NCBI GenBank assembly: GCA_965657795.1
Contig: CBFHQJ010000001.1
Location: 134,910-198,909 of the forward strand
From: SW10 sp965657795
GTDB taxonomy: Bacteria > Verrucomicrobiota > Verrucomicrobiia > Verrucomicrobiales > Akkermansiaceae
DNA length: 64,000 bases
Direction of reading: 5' to 3'
Shown: positions 33,499 through 41,985 of the stretch, one piece after another
Numbering within the stretch: the stretch's first letter is position 1
Layout of the letters: the number at the start of each line of letters is the position of its first letter
The notes under the pieces: model-generated
What the model was told of the DNA's origin: nothing
Seen by the model: only the letters and a program-made list of their open reading frames with translations
Databases searched by the model: none
Made by a program: the position numbers and the translations under genes

Positions 33499-33581
33499 GT
33501 TGAAAAGGTGACTGAAGAGTAAGTGCTGGTCAACCCAAGTCGGCCCTGATGATTTTGTGAGTTATGGGCAATGGCACGCTG

Positions 33582-34343
33582 CTAGCGCAATTTTAAGCAG
33601 CTTCTAATGCGGCGTCTGATTGTCTTTATTTTGATTTTTTTGAGTTCCAGCCATGTTGCAAATTTGAAAGAGGGAGAGTTACAGACCTTCTTTGGAATAT
33701 GTGGTAAGCTTTCAGGGTAGACCCGTGCAAGGCGGGCCAATTCCATTTCTTTGTTCAATTTTGGAAATAAGACGGGCTTGGTTAATCTGAAGTCGATGAA
33801 TGTGACGGTGTCCTCGGTGATCAGGAAGTTGGCTGCCTTGGCATCGGTTCTCAAATACCCTTTGTCGTGAAGTTTGAGAAGTTCCAGAACGACGCGGCGC
33901 GCATCGTCAGGTCCGGCCGGGTGGCCTTTCTCAAAGCGGTAGCAACAGAATGAATCGGTCACGAAACCTCTTTTCCGCTTTTCTCCAGCCAGCAGGGGAT
34001 TTGGGGCATGAAAGCCAAGTTGATCCATCAACAATAGGTTGTTGAACGTTCGGATGCTTTCGCAATCCCGAATCAGGGTAATCAATTTCTCCTAGGGCCT
34101 CCTCAACCTCGCCCGCGGGATCTTATGGACGATGTTGTCCTTCCCGATCTGCAGGTGAGCGGCGTAGGTTGACCGGCTGTCTTTAAAGGTTTGCTTAACG
34201 TTGTATGATTTCTCGATGAGATCATCCAGAAGCTGCTTGGCCGCGTTCTCGTCAAGTGTTGTGCTAAGTCGATACCCCCTATGCTCCAGCAACTTTGGAG
34301 TATAAGGTTTTTGGTTCGACTTCACCGCTCCAAGGTGGAGCAA
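33582..34343 (-). pseudogene. LPS-type kinase with in-frame amber stop (paralogue of 37121-37918)
   Basis: One continuous frame is interrupted by a single TAG at 34092-34094. Before it: HKIPRARLRRP; after it: EKLITLIRDCESIRTFNN. The intact neighbour at 37121-37918 reads HKIPRARLKRTWEKITTLIRD, so the stop replaces the Trp codon (TGG to TAG). All kinase features remain downstream: SFCCYRFEKGHPAGPDD, LLKLHDKGYLRTDAKAANFL, VTFIDFRLTKPVLF. It also starts with TTG at 34343. A recent nonsense mutation, or a sequence error, is more likely than two genes. It resembles RfaY/WaaY-type kinases of LPS core. It sits 84 bp upstream of kdsD on the same strand. Confidence 0.8.
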
Positions 34344-34411
34344 ACGCTAAGACAGGTCAATCCAAGTAAGTCTGGCGATCTATGACCAGGTGTTTAAGAT
34401 CTTCCCCGCCC

Positions 34412-36154
34412 ATGAAGCGCTTTCAGCCTTATTTAAAATACTTCAAGCCGGTGAAGTGGCACTTTGCCGGGAGTGTTCTTGCTGGATTGGTGTATGCTGC
34501 GGCGACCGGCGCAGGCCTGCCCTTGGCCGCCAAAGTGGTTTTTCCGCTGATCTTTGAAGACGATCAGGGCGGCGCAGCTGATGACTCAAAGCCAAATTTT
34601 GTGGTCGATTGGTTACAGGATTGGTTCTCTTCCCTGCCTGCTGACTGGCTGCTGGTCGCGGCATGTGCCTGGTTGCCCTTAATGTTTTTTTTCCGGGCGC
34701 TCGGAGGGTTCATCAATACCTACTTGATCAGCTACTGCGGGTTTCGCTTTCTTGAACAGATTCGCGACGAGGTTTTTTGCAAACTCCAGTCTTTGCCGCT
34801 GGCCTTCTTTCAGAAGCATCAAGGCGGTGATTTACTGGCCCGATTGGTGGGGGATGCCGAAATTGTCAGAGGGACGGTGGGAAAGGTGGCGGTGGATTTG
34901 ATCAAGCAACCGGCGACTTTGATTGCGGCTCTATTTGTCTTAATCATGGAAGCGGTGACGACCGAAGGGACCGCTTTGGTTCTCTTGGCAATTCTTTCCA
35001 TTCCAATTTGTATTTTCCCCCTCCGCGCGATTGCCAAAAAGTTGGGCAAGAAGGCCAAAAGTTTACAAGCGAGCGCTGGCGATCTGAGTGGCCAGATATC
35101 GGAATCGATTCAAGCGCCCATGGAGATTCGGGCTTATAATTTGCAGGAGTCGATCGTGCAAAAATTCCGGAATCGGGTGAAGGGGATCATTCGCTATTCC
35201 ATGAAAGTGGTGAAGTACAAGCAGATGATCTCGCCAGTGGTGGAGTTTGTTTCGGTAGTGGGTTTGACCATCGCAATTTATCTGGGTGCTCAACAGGGGA
35301 TGAAACTATCCGGTTTTATGACCATCGCGATGGCGCTCTACCTTTGTTACGAGCCGGTCAAAAAGCTGGGTGCCATCCAGGGTCACTTGAAGCAGGCTGA
35401 GGTTTCGCTGGACCGGCTTGAGGAAATTTCACTGGCTGTTGATTCGCTCGAGGATCCCAAATCTCCAGTCAGGCCTAAGGAGTTTTCGAGTGAGGTCGTC
35501 TTTGAAGACGTTGTCTTTGGATACGGGGGCGAGGAGATCTTGAAGGGGATTAGTCTCACCATTCAGCCGGGAGAATGTGTTGCTTTGATTGGGCCGAGTG
35601 GTGGAGGAAAATCGAGTCTCTTTAATTTGATTCCACGCTTTTATGATGCAAACTCCGGGAAGGTTTTGGTCAGTGGGATCGATGTTCGCAAGTGGGCCAA
35701 AGATGAGTTGCGAGACCAGATTGCGGTGGTTTCACAGACCGCGATTTTGTTCCAGGGAACCATTCGGGAGAATATCTTGCTGGGCCGCCCGGAGGCGAGT
35801 CAGCAAGACGTGGAAGAGGCTGCGCGCAAGGCAAATGCCCACGAGTTTATTCTGAAACAGGACAAGGGGTATGAAACAACGGTTTCGGAAATGGGGCGGA
35901 GCCTTTCGGGAGGCCAGCGCCAACGGATTGCGATTGCACGGGCTTTCTTGAAAGATGCTCCGATTTTGTTATTGGACGAGGCGACTAGCGCGCTTGATAA
36001 CGAGAGTGAAGCGGTGATCCAGGAGGAGCTTTCTGATCTCGTGAAGGGGCGGACGACTTTACTCATCGCGCACCGACTTTCGACGACGAAGATCGCGAGC
36101 CGCGTGATCGAGCTCGATCAAGGAAAGGTTGTTTCGGAAAGGGCCGAGGCCTAA
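34412..36154 (+). CDS. ABC exporter, MsbA-like (fused membrane and ATPase domains)
   Basis: 580 residues from ATG 34412 (MKRFQPYLKYFKPVKWHFAG); an upstream ATG at 34382 adds 10 residues but no support. About 1-320 form six membrane helices (exporter fold); 345-575 form the ATPase. Walker A GPSGGGKSS about 394-402, signature LSGGQRQRIAIARAF about 500, Walker B ILLLDEATSALD, switch His in LIAHRLSTT. MsbA flips lipid A-core across the inner membrane; the setting (kdsD, core transferases) supports that, but the family also exports other lipids and peptides. Its stop overlaps the convergent GT4 stop. Confidence 0.88.
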   Translation: MKRFQPYLKYFKPVKWHFAGSVLAGLVYAAATGAGLPLAAKVVFPLIFEDDQGGAADDSKPNFVVDWLQDWFSSLPADWLLVAACAWLPLMFFFRALGGFINTYLISYCGFRFLEQIRDEVFCKLQSLPLAFFQKHQGGDLLARLVGDAEIVRGTVGKVAVDLIKQPATLIAALFVLIMEAVTTEGTALVLLAILSIPICIFPLRAIAKKLGKKAKSLQASAGDLSGQISESIQAPMEIRAYNLQESIVQKFRNRVKGIIRYSMKVVKYKQMISPVVEFVSVVGLTIAIYLGAQQGMKLSGFMTIAMALYLCYEPVKKLGAIQGHLKQAEVSLDRLEEISLAVDSLEDPKSPVRPKEFSSEVVFEDVVFGYGGEEILKGISLTIQPGECVALIGPSGGGKSSLFNLIPRFYDANSGKVLVSGIDVRKWAKDELRDQIAVVSQTAILFQGTIRENILLGRPEASQQDVEEAARKANAHEFILKQDKGYETTVSEMGRSLSGGQRQRIAIARAFLKDAPILLLDEATSALDNESEAVIQEELSDLVKGRTTLLIAHRLSTTKIASRVIELDQGKVVSERAEA

Positions 36155-37095
36155 AGCGACGAGAGTATCTCAGGGAAACGAGTTTCGAAGTCGTGATGAT
36201 TTTGCTGCATCCAGGTCCGAGCTTCTGATTGGATTGAAGTAAGATCTTCCTCCGACATTGAAATTGCTTTCTCGATCGCAGTTTCCAGATCTGTGGGGCT
36301 CACTTTATAGTTTGTGCCAAGGTGGCGTGGTTCAGTCTCGGGGGCAGCGACAAGGATTCCTCGATCTGCTTGGACCAATTCATTCATGGGTGGTCCGTCA
36401 GTCGTAATGACAGTGGCACCACAGCTCATCGCTTCGACGATATAGTGACCCCAGCCTTCGGAGAGTGATGGGCAGAGATGGATGGGATGCTCATTGACGA
36501 GCTTGATAATGTCTTCATCGCTTAGGTAGTCAGTGATGAGATCAATGTTTTCGGGGAGGGCGGCGGGAGCGTTGTCCTTGTGTTGAAGGAGCGTAAGAGT
36601 GGGCCATTCCGGATGCTTCTTCCAAAGTTCGAGAACGGTTTCGGTGCCCTTGAGCGTGCTTCGTCCGGCCAGGTGAAGGATGGCGTTTCGTTTTCGGGCA
36701 ACTGCAGGATCGTAGAGGTCCTTTGAGGTGAAGCCGATGAATTTGCAGGACGGGTGGAACTCGCTAAAAACTTCAAGGGCGTGGTGGCTTTTGCAAAAAA
36801 CGTGGTCGATTTTTCCCAGTCGGGGGACGTGGCGTCGGGGGAAACGTTCCTGGTTGGGGATTAGAATGTTTGTTTGGGCCGAAGAGATCCAACGGGGGAA
36901 GATTCGCTCAAGGAAGATGTTTGCGTCAAAGCGCGGCTTCTTCGGGAGCCAATTTGAGTAGCAGGGGATCTCCCGGCAATGGCTCACCTTGACTTGATGG
37001 CCCACGCGAGTGGCGGCCGCGTGGATGAGATCGACATCCCGGTCTAAGCCCACGCCGTTGGTTCGCGCGATGATATTGAATTGCAGAGGCTTCAC
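36151..37095 (-). CDS. Glycosyltransferase family 4
   Basis: 314 residues, short for GT4 (typical 350-400): the N-terminal Rossmann half is compact. C-terminal donor-binding signature: ILHLAGRSTLKGTETVLELW (GT4 loop), HPIHLCPSLSEGWGHYIVEA, MSCGATVITTDGPPMNELVQ, the E-x7-E motif. It probably adds a hexose or other sugar to LPS core or O-antigen at the cytoplasmic face. It is the last gene of a minus-strand operon (methyltransferase, kinase, GT4) with a 25-bp gap. Stop overlaps the exporter's stop. Confidence 0.85.
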   Translation of the reverse strand: MKPLQFNIIARTNGVGLDRDVDLIHAAATRVGHQVKVSHCREIPCYSNWLPKKPRFDANIFLERIFPRWISSAQTNILIPNQERFPRRHVPRLGKIDHVFCKSHHALEVFSEFHPSCKFIGFTSKDLYDPAVARKRNAILHLAGRSTLKGTETVLELWKKHPEWPTLTLLQHKDNAPAALPENIDLITDYLSDEDIIKLVNEHPIHLCPSLSEGWGHYIVEAMSCGATVITTDGPPMNELVQADRGILVAAPETEPRHLGTNYKVSPTDLETAIEKAISMSEEDLTSIQSEARTWMQQNHHDFETRFPEILSSL

Positions 37096-37120
37096 GATTT
37101 GCGGAGAAAGGGGGTTATTT

Positions 37121-37918
37121 TTAACGGAAGGTGTCCTTGATACGGCGGCGGGCGGACTTGATCTCGAGGCTTTTGCGCTCCATCCATCGGGCGAGACGGA
37201 AGGTGGCTGAGCTACGAATCTCCGAGGGCAGCTGCTCGAGGCTTTCGGGGTAAGTGCGGGCGAGGCGCGCGAGTTCCATCCGTTTTTTGAAGGTCCGAAA
37301 GATGAGCGGTTTTTTGAGCCGGAAATCGATGAAGGTCAATTCGCCGTCGAAGATGAGGAAATTCGCGGCCTTGGCATCGGTAAGGAGATAACCCTTGGCG
37401 TGTAGTTTCAAGAGTTCCGTGACCACGAGAGCTGCGTCATCAGGGCCAGCGCCTTTGCCTTCGGCGAAGCGGTAGCAACAAAAGGAATCTGCTACGAAGC
37501 CTTTGCTCCTCAGATCTCCAGCTAGCAGGGGAGCGGGCGCCTTTAAGCCGAGCTCGTGCATGAGCTGCAGGTTCTTGAAGGTGCGGATACTTTCGCTATC
37601 GCGAATGAGAGTAGTGATTTTTTCCCAAGTTCGTTTGAGGCGGGCTCTTGGGATTTTATGGACAATATCTAGATCTCCGACTTGAAGCCGCACCGCATAA
37701 GTCGAGCGGCTGTCCTTGAAGACGGTGGTCGCTTCGTAGCTGCGGTCAATGATGGTATCGAATATTTGCCTAGTAACCTCCTCATTAAGCGATGATCGAA
37801 GCTCGAAGCCGCGATGGCAAAACTGTCGTGTCGCCCATGTTTGGTGAGTCATGGTGTCATTCGTGTTCCCTTCCTTGATCGGCATGTTCAAGGTCCGCGA
37901 CAAGATTGGGCTGATCAA
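37121..37918 (-). CDS. LPS core kinase, RfaY/WaaY-like
   Basis: 265 residues from TTG 37918, whose overlap with the methyltransferase stop (37915-37917) suggests coupling; alternative ATGs lie at 37885 and 37852. Family: small protein-kinase-fold LPS kinases that phosphorylate heptose in the core. Seen: STYAVRLQVGDLDIVHKIPR (ATP-site Lys region), SFCCYRFAEGKGAGPDDAAL, LLKLHAKGYLLTDAKAANFL (catalytic loop D-A-K-x-x-N), and ELTFIDFRLKKPLIF (D-F-R replacing D-F-G). Both the HRD and DFG equivalents retain their Asp. Its paralogue at 33582-34343 is broken by a stop. Substrate site is inference. Confidence 0.8.
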   Translation of the reverse strand: MISPILSRTLNMPIKEGNTNDTMTHQTWATRQFCHRGFELRSSLNEEVTRQIFDTIIDRSYEATTVFKDSRSTYAVRLQVGDLDIVHKIPRARLKRTWEKITTLIRDSESIRTFKNLQLMHELGLKAPAPLLAGDLRSKGFVADSFCCYRFAEGKGAGPDDAALVVTELLKLHAKGYLLTDAKAANFLIFDGELTFIDFRLKKPLIFRTFKKRMELARLARTYPESLEQLPSEIRSSATFRLARWMERKSLEIKSARRRIKDTFR

Positions 37919-38556
37919 GCGACTCGGAAATGGGCTACAACGGTGTGGATGTAGCGATTGAGGTATCCCTCTTGTCCATGGCGTAATTTGCGCAAGGAGC
38001 GAATCAGGGTAGGGCGTTCGTTTTCAGCGGCAATGATCCGCTCAAGGGTAACGTTAGGAGTGTTCTGAGCATACTCCTCGAAGAAATTGATGATCTGGCG
38101 GGAGTTGATAAACCACTTGTGACGATCAACGGGCTTTTCTTGAGAAAGTTGGTAGTGCGCGATTTCACCACTGCCCCTTTCAAGGGGGGTACGAGCGCTG
38201 CACCAGCAGTTGGGCAGAGAAACTAAGACGTGTTTTTCAGCGGTGCGGAAAAGCTCCTTAAAAACTCGGTGGAAAGAATCGAGGTGTTCGAGGACCTCAA
38301 AGCAGCAGGTTGTTTCGTATTGCCCGTCATCGATTGGGAGGGATTCAATCTCCTCGAGATTGAGCACGAGGTCTGGTTTTCCAACAATATCGATACCGAA
38401 GTAGTTGGTGTCAGGGAGGAGTTCGCGGAGTGGTGCTTCGTAACATCCGACATCTAGGACCGAGGTTTTAAGCTCGTTGGGAAAGTGAGAAAGAATGAAT
38501 TCGGTCCGGTCTTGACGCTCACGAAATTTTTTTTGATGGATGGTTGGTTGAAGCAT
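37915..38556 (-). CDS. Class I SAM-dependent methyltransferase
   Basis: 213 residues. Motif I: SVLDVGCYEAPLRELLP (G-x-G degenerate, GCYEAP). Motif II/III: YFGIDIVGKPDLVLNLEEIE, then YETTCCFEVLEHLDSFHRVF and KHVLVSLPNCW. Small-molecule or glycan methyltransferase of the Methyltransf_11/UbiE type. Being first in an operon with an LPS core kinase and a GT4, it may methylate a core or O-antigen sugar, or a phosphate-bearing terminus. The acceptor is unknown. Confidence 0.82.
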   Translation of the reverse strand: MLQPTIHQKKFRERQDRTEFILSHFPNELKTSVLDVGCYEAPLRELLPDTNYFGIDIVGKPDLVLNLEEIESLPIDDGQYETTCCFEVLEHLDSFHRVFKELFRTAEKHVLVSLPNCWCSARTPLERGSGEIAHYQLSQEKPVDRHKWFINSRQIINFFEEYAQNTPNVTLERIIAAENERPTLIRSLRKLRHGQEGYLNRYIHTVVAHFRVA

Positions 38557-38639
38557 GTGATGAAGAAGTGGGAACTCGCAAGGTAGGCCAATACCAGCAC
38601 GAACGTTGGAGGTTTACTAAAAACCGAGTATTGTTTCGA

Positions 38640-38671
38640 TTCTAGATTTTATTTTTTGTTGAGATCTAGAA
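38640..38671. repeat. 8-bp inverted repeat, T-rich spacer
   Basis: TTCTAGAT (38640-38647) and ATCTAGAA (38664-38671) are perfect complements across a 16-nt spacer rich in T. Position, between two divergent LPS operons, fits an operator or cruciform; a stem-loop in RNA is equally possible. Confidence 0.45.
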
Positions 38672-38731
38672 GTTGCGTCATCGAGATGGGAGGGTGTCTC
38701 ATAGTCAATTTTAAATCAGTTACTTAAGCCC

Positions 38732-38766
38732 TTTCTGGGTGCTGTCCAGAAACCTCTTGGCAAGAG
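38732..38766 (+). other. Two adjacent hairpins in the intergenic region
   Basis: TTTCTGG (38732-38738) pairs with CCAGAAA (38746-38752) around a 7-nt loop. One base later, CTCTT (38754-38758) pairs with AAGAG (38762-38766) around GGC. Together with the hairpin at 38803-38821 they suggest a folded transcript, possibly a leader or small RNA; this is not proven and no known RNA family is recognised. Confidence 0.35.
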
Positions 38767-38802
38767 AAAGACTCTCCCTATGCTTTGCGCCGCTGGCTCA
38801 TC

Positions 38803-38831
38803 CTTAGCGTTCTAAGCTAAGATGTTTTTTT
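38803..38831 (+). terminator. Possible intrinsic terminator or attenuator before GT operon
   Basis: CTTAGC (38803-38808) pairs with GCTAAG (38816-38821) around a 7-nt loop; after ATG comes T7 (38825-38831). The stem is only 6 bp and AT-rich, so it is weak. No plus-strand gene lies upstream to need a terminator, which hints at attenuation of the downstream operon or an unannotated short transcript. Confidence 0.35.
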
Positions 38832-38943
38832 GCCCGCTCGCGAAACCACGAAACATTCACTTTTGATTTACGGAAACTCTTTTGCTCCCCTCGGTGATCG
38901 GCACGACACGGCCGAGCTGTTTCGGGCCGAAGAATTTTAGGCG

Positions 38944-39723
38944 ATGAAGATAAGCGCGACCATCATTACCTTCAACGAGGAGAAGCAGATCAAGCGGTGC
39001 TTGGATTCGCTCGCTGGAGTCGTGGACGAGATAGTCGTGGTGGATAGTTATTCAACTGACCAGACCGAGGAGATCTGTCGCTCATTTGAGCAGGCCAGAT
39101 TCCTCCAAAACGAGTTTGGAGGATTTATCGAGCAGAAGAACTTTGCGGTCGGAGTCGCCAAGCATGATTGGATTCTGTCCTTAGACGGCGATGAATGCCT
39201 TAGCGAGGAGCTCATCGAGGAATTGCAGCAGCTCAAGCAGGTGGATAGTGATGGAAGCCAGGCTTTTTCAATGCCGCGTCTCAATCGTTACTGTGGACGG
39301 TGGATTCGTCACAGCGGTTGGTATCCTGATCGCAAGGTGAGGCTTTGGAAGAAGGCCGTCGGGAAATGGGGAGGGAGAAACCCTCACGATTCGGTGGTCT
39401 TGGAAAAAGAGGTGAAGGTGAAGATGCTCAAGAGCGACATCCTCCACTACACCATTCCGACTCTCGAAGCGCATGTCGCTCAGAGTAATAAATTTTCTGA
39501 AATCGCCGCGAATGAACTTCTGAAATCGCCTCGCAGAAAGCCAGCGGTCTTTAAGATGATTTTTAATCCACCGTTCGTCTTCTTTAAAAAGTATTTTTTC
39601 CAATTGGGATTTCTCGATGGCTTTCATGGTCTCTCGATCGCGGTGGTCTCCGCTCACTCCAAGTTTCTGAAGTATGCGAAATACATCCAGCTCCGGTCCG
39701 ACAATGAAAATTCTACATCTTAG
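38944..39723 (+). CDS. Glycosyltransferase family 2, WaaE/KdtX-like
   Basis: 259 residues. GT-A fold: MKISATIITFNEEKQIKRCL, VDEIVVVDSYSTDQTEEICR, and LSLDGDECLSEEL, the D-x-D metal site as D-G-D. It closely resembles LPS core beta-1,4-glucosyltransferase WaaE (FGGFIEQKNFAV, WYPDRKVRLWKK, GGRNPHDSVVLE). Probable role: adding glucose or a hexose to inner-core heptose. First of a three-gene operon; the next start is 20 nt inside its 3' end. Confidence 0.86.
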   Translation: MKISATIITFNEEKQIKRCLDSLAGVVDEIVVVDSYSTDQTEEICRSFEQARFLQNEFGGFIEQKNFAVGVAKHDWILSLDGDECLSEELIEELQQLKQVDSDGSQAFSMPRLNRYCGRWIRHSGWYPDRKVRLWKKAVGKWGGRNPHDSVVLEKEVKVKMLKSDILHYTIPTLEAHVAQSNKFSEIAANELLKSPRRKPAVFKMIFNPPFVFFKKYFFQLGFLDGFHGLSIAVVSAHSKFLKYAKYIQLRSDNENSTS

Positions 39724-40813
39724 TTCCGAGGCGACCTGGAGGGGTGGCGAACAGCAGATCGCTTACCTCATCGAGGAGCTGGAAGCCCTGGGCATTGCCC
39801 CACTCGTAGCTTGCAAGCCGGGCTCTGAATTTGAGAAATACTGCGTTCAGAAAGGCTGGCAATATGAGTCTTTGTCAATGCGAAGTTCATCTGATATGAA
39901 GTCAGGATGGCGGCTTAAAAGGCTGTGTAGAAAGCACTCGGTTGATCTGGTGCATGCTCATAGTTCGCATTCTCACAGCACGACCTTTTTATCGTATTTG
40001 CTCGGAAACAACACGCCGGTTATCCTAACGCGGCGCGTCGATTTTGAGTTGAAAAGTAACTTTTTTTCTCGGCACAAATACACGTTTTCAAAAATCAGGA
40101 AGGTCGCATGTGTCTCGGATGCCATCCGCAAGATCGTGGTGAAGGGTACTGGACAGCCCGAGAGGTGCATGACGATTTATAGCTCGATCGATCACAGCAA
40201 ATTTGAGCCTTATCTCGGTGGCGATTGCCTTCGCGAAAAATACGATTTTGATTCTAATCTTACCTTGGTGGGCAACACCAGTGCACTCGCGCCTCATAAG
40301 GACTACGCAACCTTTGTCAGAACAGCCGAGCACTACATCCGGAATTACGATGAGAAGGTTCGTTTCTTCGTGATAGGATCGGGCGAGCAAGAGGACGAAA
40401 TCAAAGTGCAGGTTTCGGAGCTTGGGCTGGCAGACTATTTCATTTTCACGGGCTTCCTGAAGAACATCGGGGAGGTTTTGCCCTCCTTAGATTTTTTCCT
40501 CATTACCTCTAAGACGGAAGGCTTGGGAACTAGCGTCATCGATGCTTTTGCGTCCAAGGTTCCAGTCGTGGCAACCGAGGCGGGTGGGATTCCCGAATTG
40601 GTGAAGCATGAGGAAACTGGATTAACGTCGAAGATAGGCGATTTTGAACATCTTTCGGCGAACCTGAATGCTTTGAAGATGGACGACGAATTACGGCGGA
40701 AGATGACCGACGGAGCCTTCCTGTATTCTCAAAAATTTAACACGAGGACGATGGCTCGGCATTATCACAAACTTTACGTTCAGGCGCTTGCTGGAAAGGG
40801 AGGTGAATCTTGA
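39704..40813 (+). CDS. Glycosyltransferase family 4
   Basis: 369 residues from ATG 39704 (MKILHLSSEATWRGGEQQIA), 20 nt inside the GT2 gene. GT-B fold: N-terminal acceptor half with GEQQIAYLIEELEALGI and LVHAHSSHSHSTTFLSYLLG; donor half with YDFDSNLTLVGNTSALAPHK, FFVIGSGEQEDEIKVQVSEL, FFLITSKTEGLGTSVIDAFA (E-x7-E) and VVATEAGGIPELVKHEETGL. Likely LPS core or capsule-linked hexosyltransferase; donor unknown. Its stop overlaps the TTG start of the next gene. Confidence 0.88.
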   Translation: MKILHLSSEATWRGGEQQIAYLIEELEALGIAPLVACKPGSEFEKYCVQKGWQYESLSMRSSSDMKSGWRLKRLCRKHSVDLVHAHSSHSHSTTFLSYLLGNNTPVILTRRVDFELKSNFFSRHKYTFSKIRKVACVSDAIRKIVVKGTGQPERCMTIYSSIDHSKFEPYLGGDCLREKYDFDSNLTLVGNTSALAPHKDYATFVRTAEHYIRNYDEKVRFFVIGSGEQEDEIKVQVSELGLADYFIFTGFLKNIGEVLPSLDFFLITSKTEGLGTSVIDAFASKVPVVATEAGGIPELVKHEETGLTSKIGDFEHLSANLNALKMDDELRRKMTDGAFLYSQKFNTRTMARHYHKLYVQALAGKGGES

Positions 40814-41985
40814 AAGCAAAAGCCTTGAAAATTGCCCTCGTGGTGAAGTCGCTCGATCCGAAGCGCGGCGGGCACGAATACTACATCAATCGTTTGCTGA
40901 GGGGTTTGCTGGCGAAAGGGTATGAAATCTGGTGCTTCGCCGAAAACTTCAGCACTGATTCCATTGATCATCCCAAGCTGAGTAGAATCGCGATTCGCCC
41001 ATGTAAGATCGAATCGAGCATACGCATGCTGTCGTTCAATCGTCAGGCACGGCGGCTCGTCGAGGGTCACGAGGTCGATTTCGATTTGGTCTTTACGACT
41101 GGTAATATTTCCTTTGGTGATGTTTATCGCGCGGGTGGTGGCGTTCATGAGACCTACATGGAGAACTGCCTTTCGGAGCTCAGCCGATGGAATCCTAAGC
41201 ATCTGGTCGCGAGGTCGTTGCAAAGGAAGCTCTTCAAAGAGAACACGCTAGGGCTTCTGATCACTAATTCCATCATGGTGAAAAAGGATCTTAAGCAGCG
41301 CTACGGTGTTCCCGAAGAAATCCTTAAAGTGATTCGAAATGGCATTGATCTCGAACGCTTCAATCCAGTCTTCGCGGGGGAAACGCGCGAGGCGATTCGT
41401 GAGCAGCACGGCTTTGAGGTTTCGGATTTTATCTGCCTGTTTACTGCTGGCGGAGGCAAACGAAAAGGCTTAGCGGAGCTGCTGAAGGCGCTGGCTTCGA
41501 TCCATAATGAGAAGGTGAAACTCCTCATTGTGGGGCGCACGGATGAAGCAGATTTGAACCGGACGGTGAAAGGATTTGGGCTAGAAGAGCGCGTCGTTTA
41601 CGCCGGTTTTCAGACTAAGATCGAGCAGTATTACGGCGCGGCTGACTGCTTCGTCTTTCCGTCAAAGTACGACGCTGCTGCGAATGTCGTTTGCGAGGCG
41701 CTGGCCTCTGGCGTTCCTGTCATCACGACGGAGACAAATGGGAGCCATGAACTCATTGAGGTTGGGAAAAACGGTTTTGTGATTCCGACGGCTGATGACT
41801 CTGTTGGGATTGCCCGTGGTGTTGAAGCGCTGGCTGCACAGGAAAACCGTTCCGAAATGCGGGACTGGGCCACCGAGACGGGGCAGCACTATTCGATGGA
41901 ACGTCACATTGCTCAATTTGAAGCGGCTTTGACTGACTACCTGAGCCGCCGAGCGGAAGGTGGTGAGGGAAGGGGCGGTGCCTAA
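40810..41985 (+). CDS. Glycosyltransferase family 4, WaaG-like
   Basis: 391 residues from TTG 40810: GGGAGGTG just upstream (40799-40806) and the TTGA overlap with the previous stop decide this start. WaaG-type (LPS core alpha-1,3-glucosyltransferase) features: KSLDPKRGGHEYYINRLLRG, FTTGNISFGDVYRAGGGVHE, SIMVKKDLKQRYGVPEEILK, NGIDLERFNP, FTAGGGKRKGLAELLKALAS, FVFPSKYDAAANVVCEALAS, and VITTETNGSHELIEVGKNGF. It probably extends the LPS core. Its stop overlaps the stop of the convergent KdkA-like kinase. Confidence 0.86.
   Translation: MKAKALKIALVVKSLDPKRGGHEYYINRLLRGLLAKGYEIWCFAENFSTDSIDHPKLSRIAIRPCKIESSIRMLSFNRQARRLVEGHEVDFDLVFTTGNISFGDVYRAGGGVHETYMENCLSELSRWNPKHLVARSLQRKLFKENTLGLLITNSIMVKKDLKQRYGVPEEILKVIRNGIDLERFNPVFAGETREAIREQHGFEVSDFICLFTAGGGKRKGLAELLKALASIHNEKVKLLIVGRTDEADLNRTVKGFGLEERVVYAGFQTKIEQYYGAADCFVFPSKYDAAANVVCEALASGVPVITTETNGSHELIEVGKNGFVIPTADDSVGIARGVEALAAQENRSEMRDWATETGQHYSMERHIAQFEAALTDYLSRRAEGGEGRGGA

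Larger units (their letters stand above)
38557..38943. other. 387-bp structured intergenic region between two LPS operons
   Basis: It separates the divergent methyltransferase and WaaE-like operons and must carry both promoters. It contains a TTCTAGAT/ATCTAGAA inverted repeat, three hairpins in a row, and a T7 run, described separately. Its last ~120 bp also read as a coding-like fragment (LLIYGNSFAPLGDR, DTAELFRAEEF) ending in TAG at 38938-38940, 3 nt before the next start. That fragment has no start and an in-frame TAA at 38818-38820, so it may be the 3' remnant of a lost gene. Confidence 0.4.
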
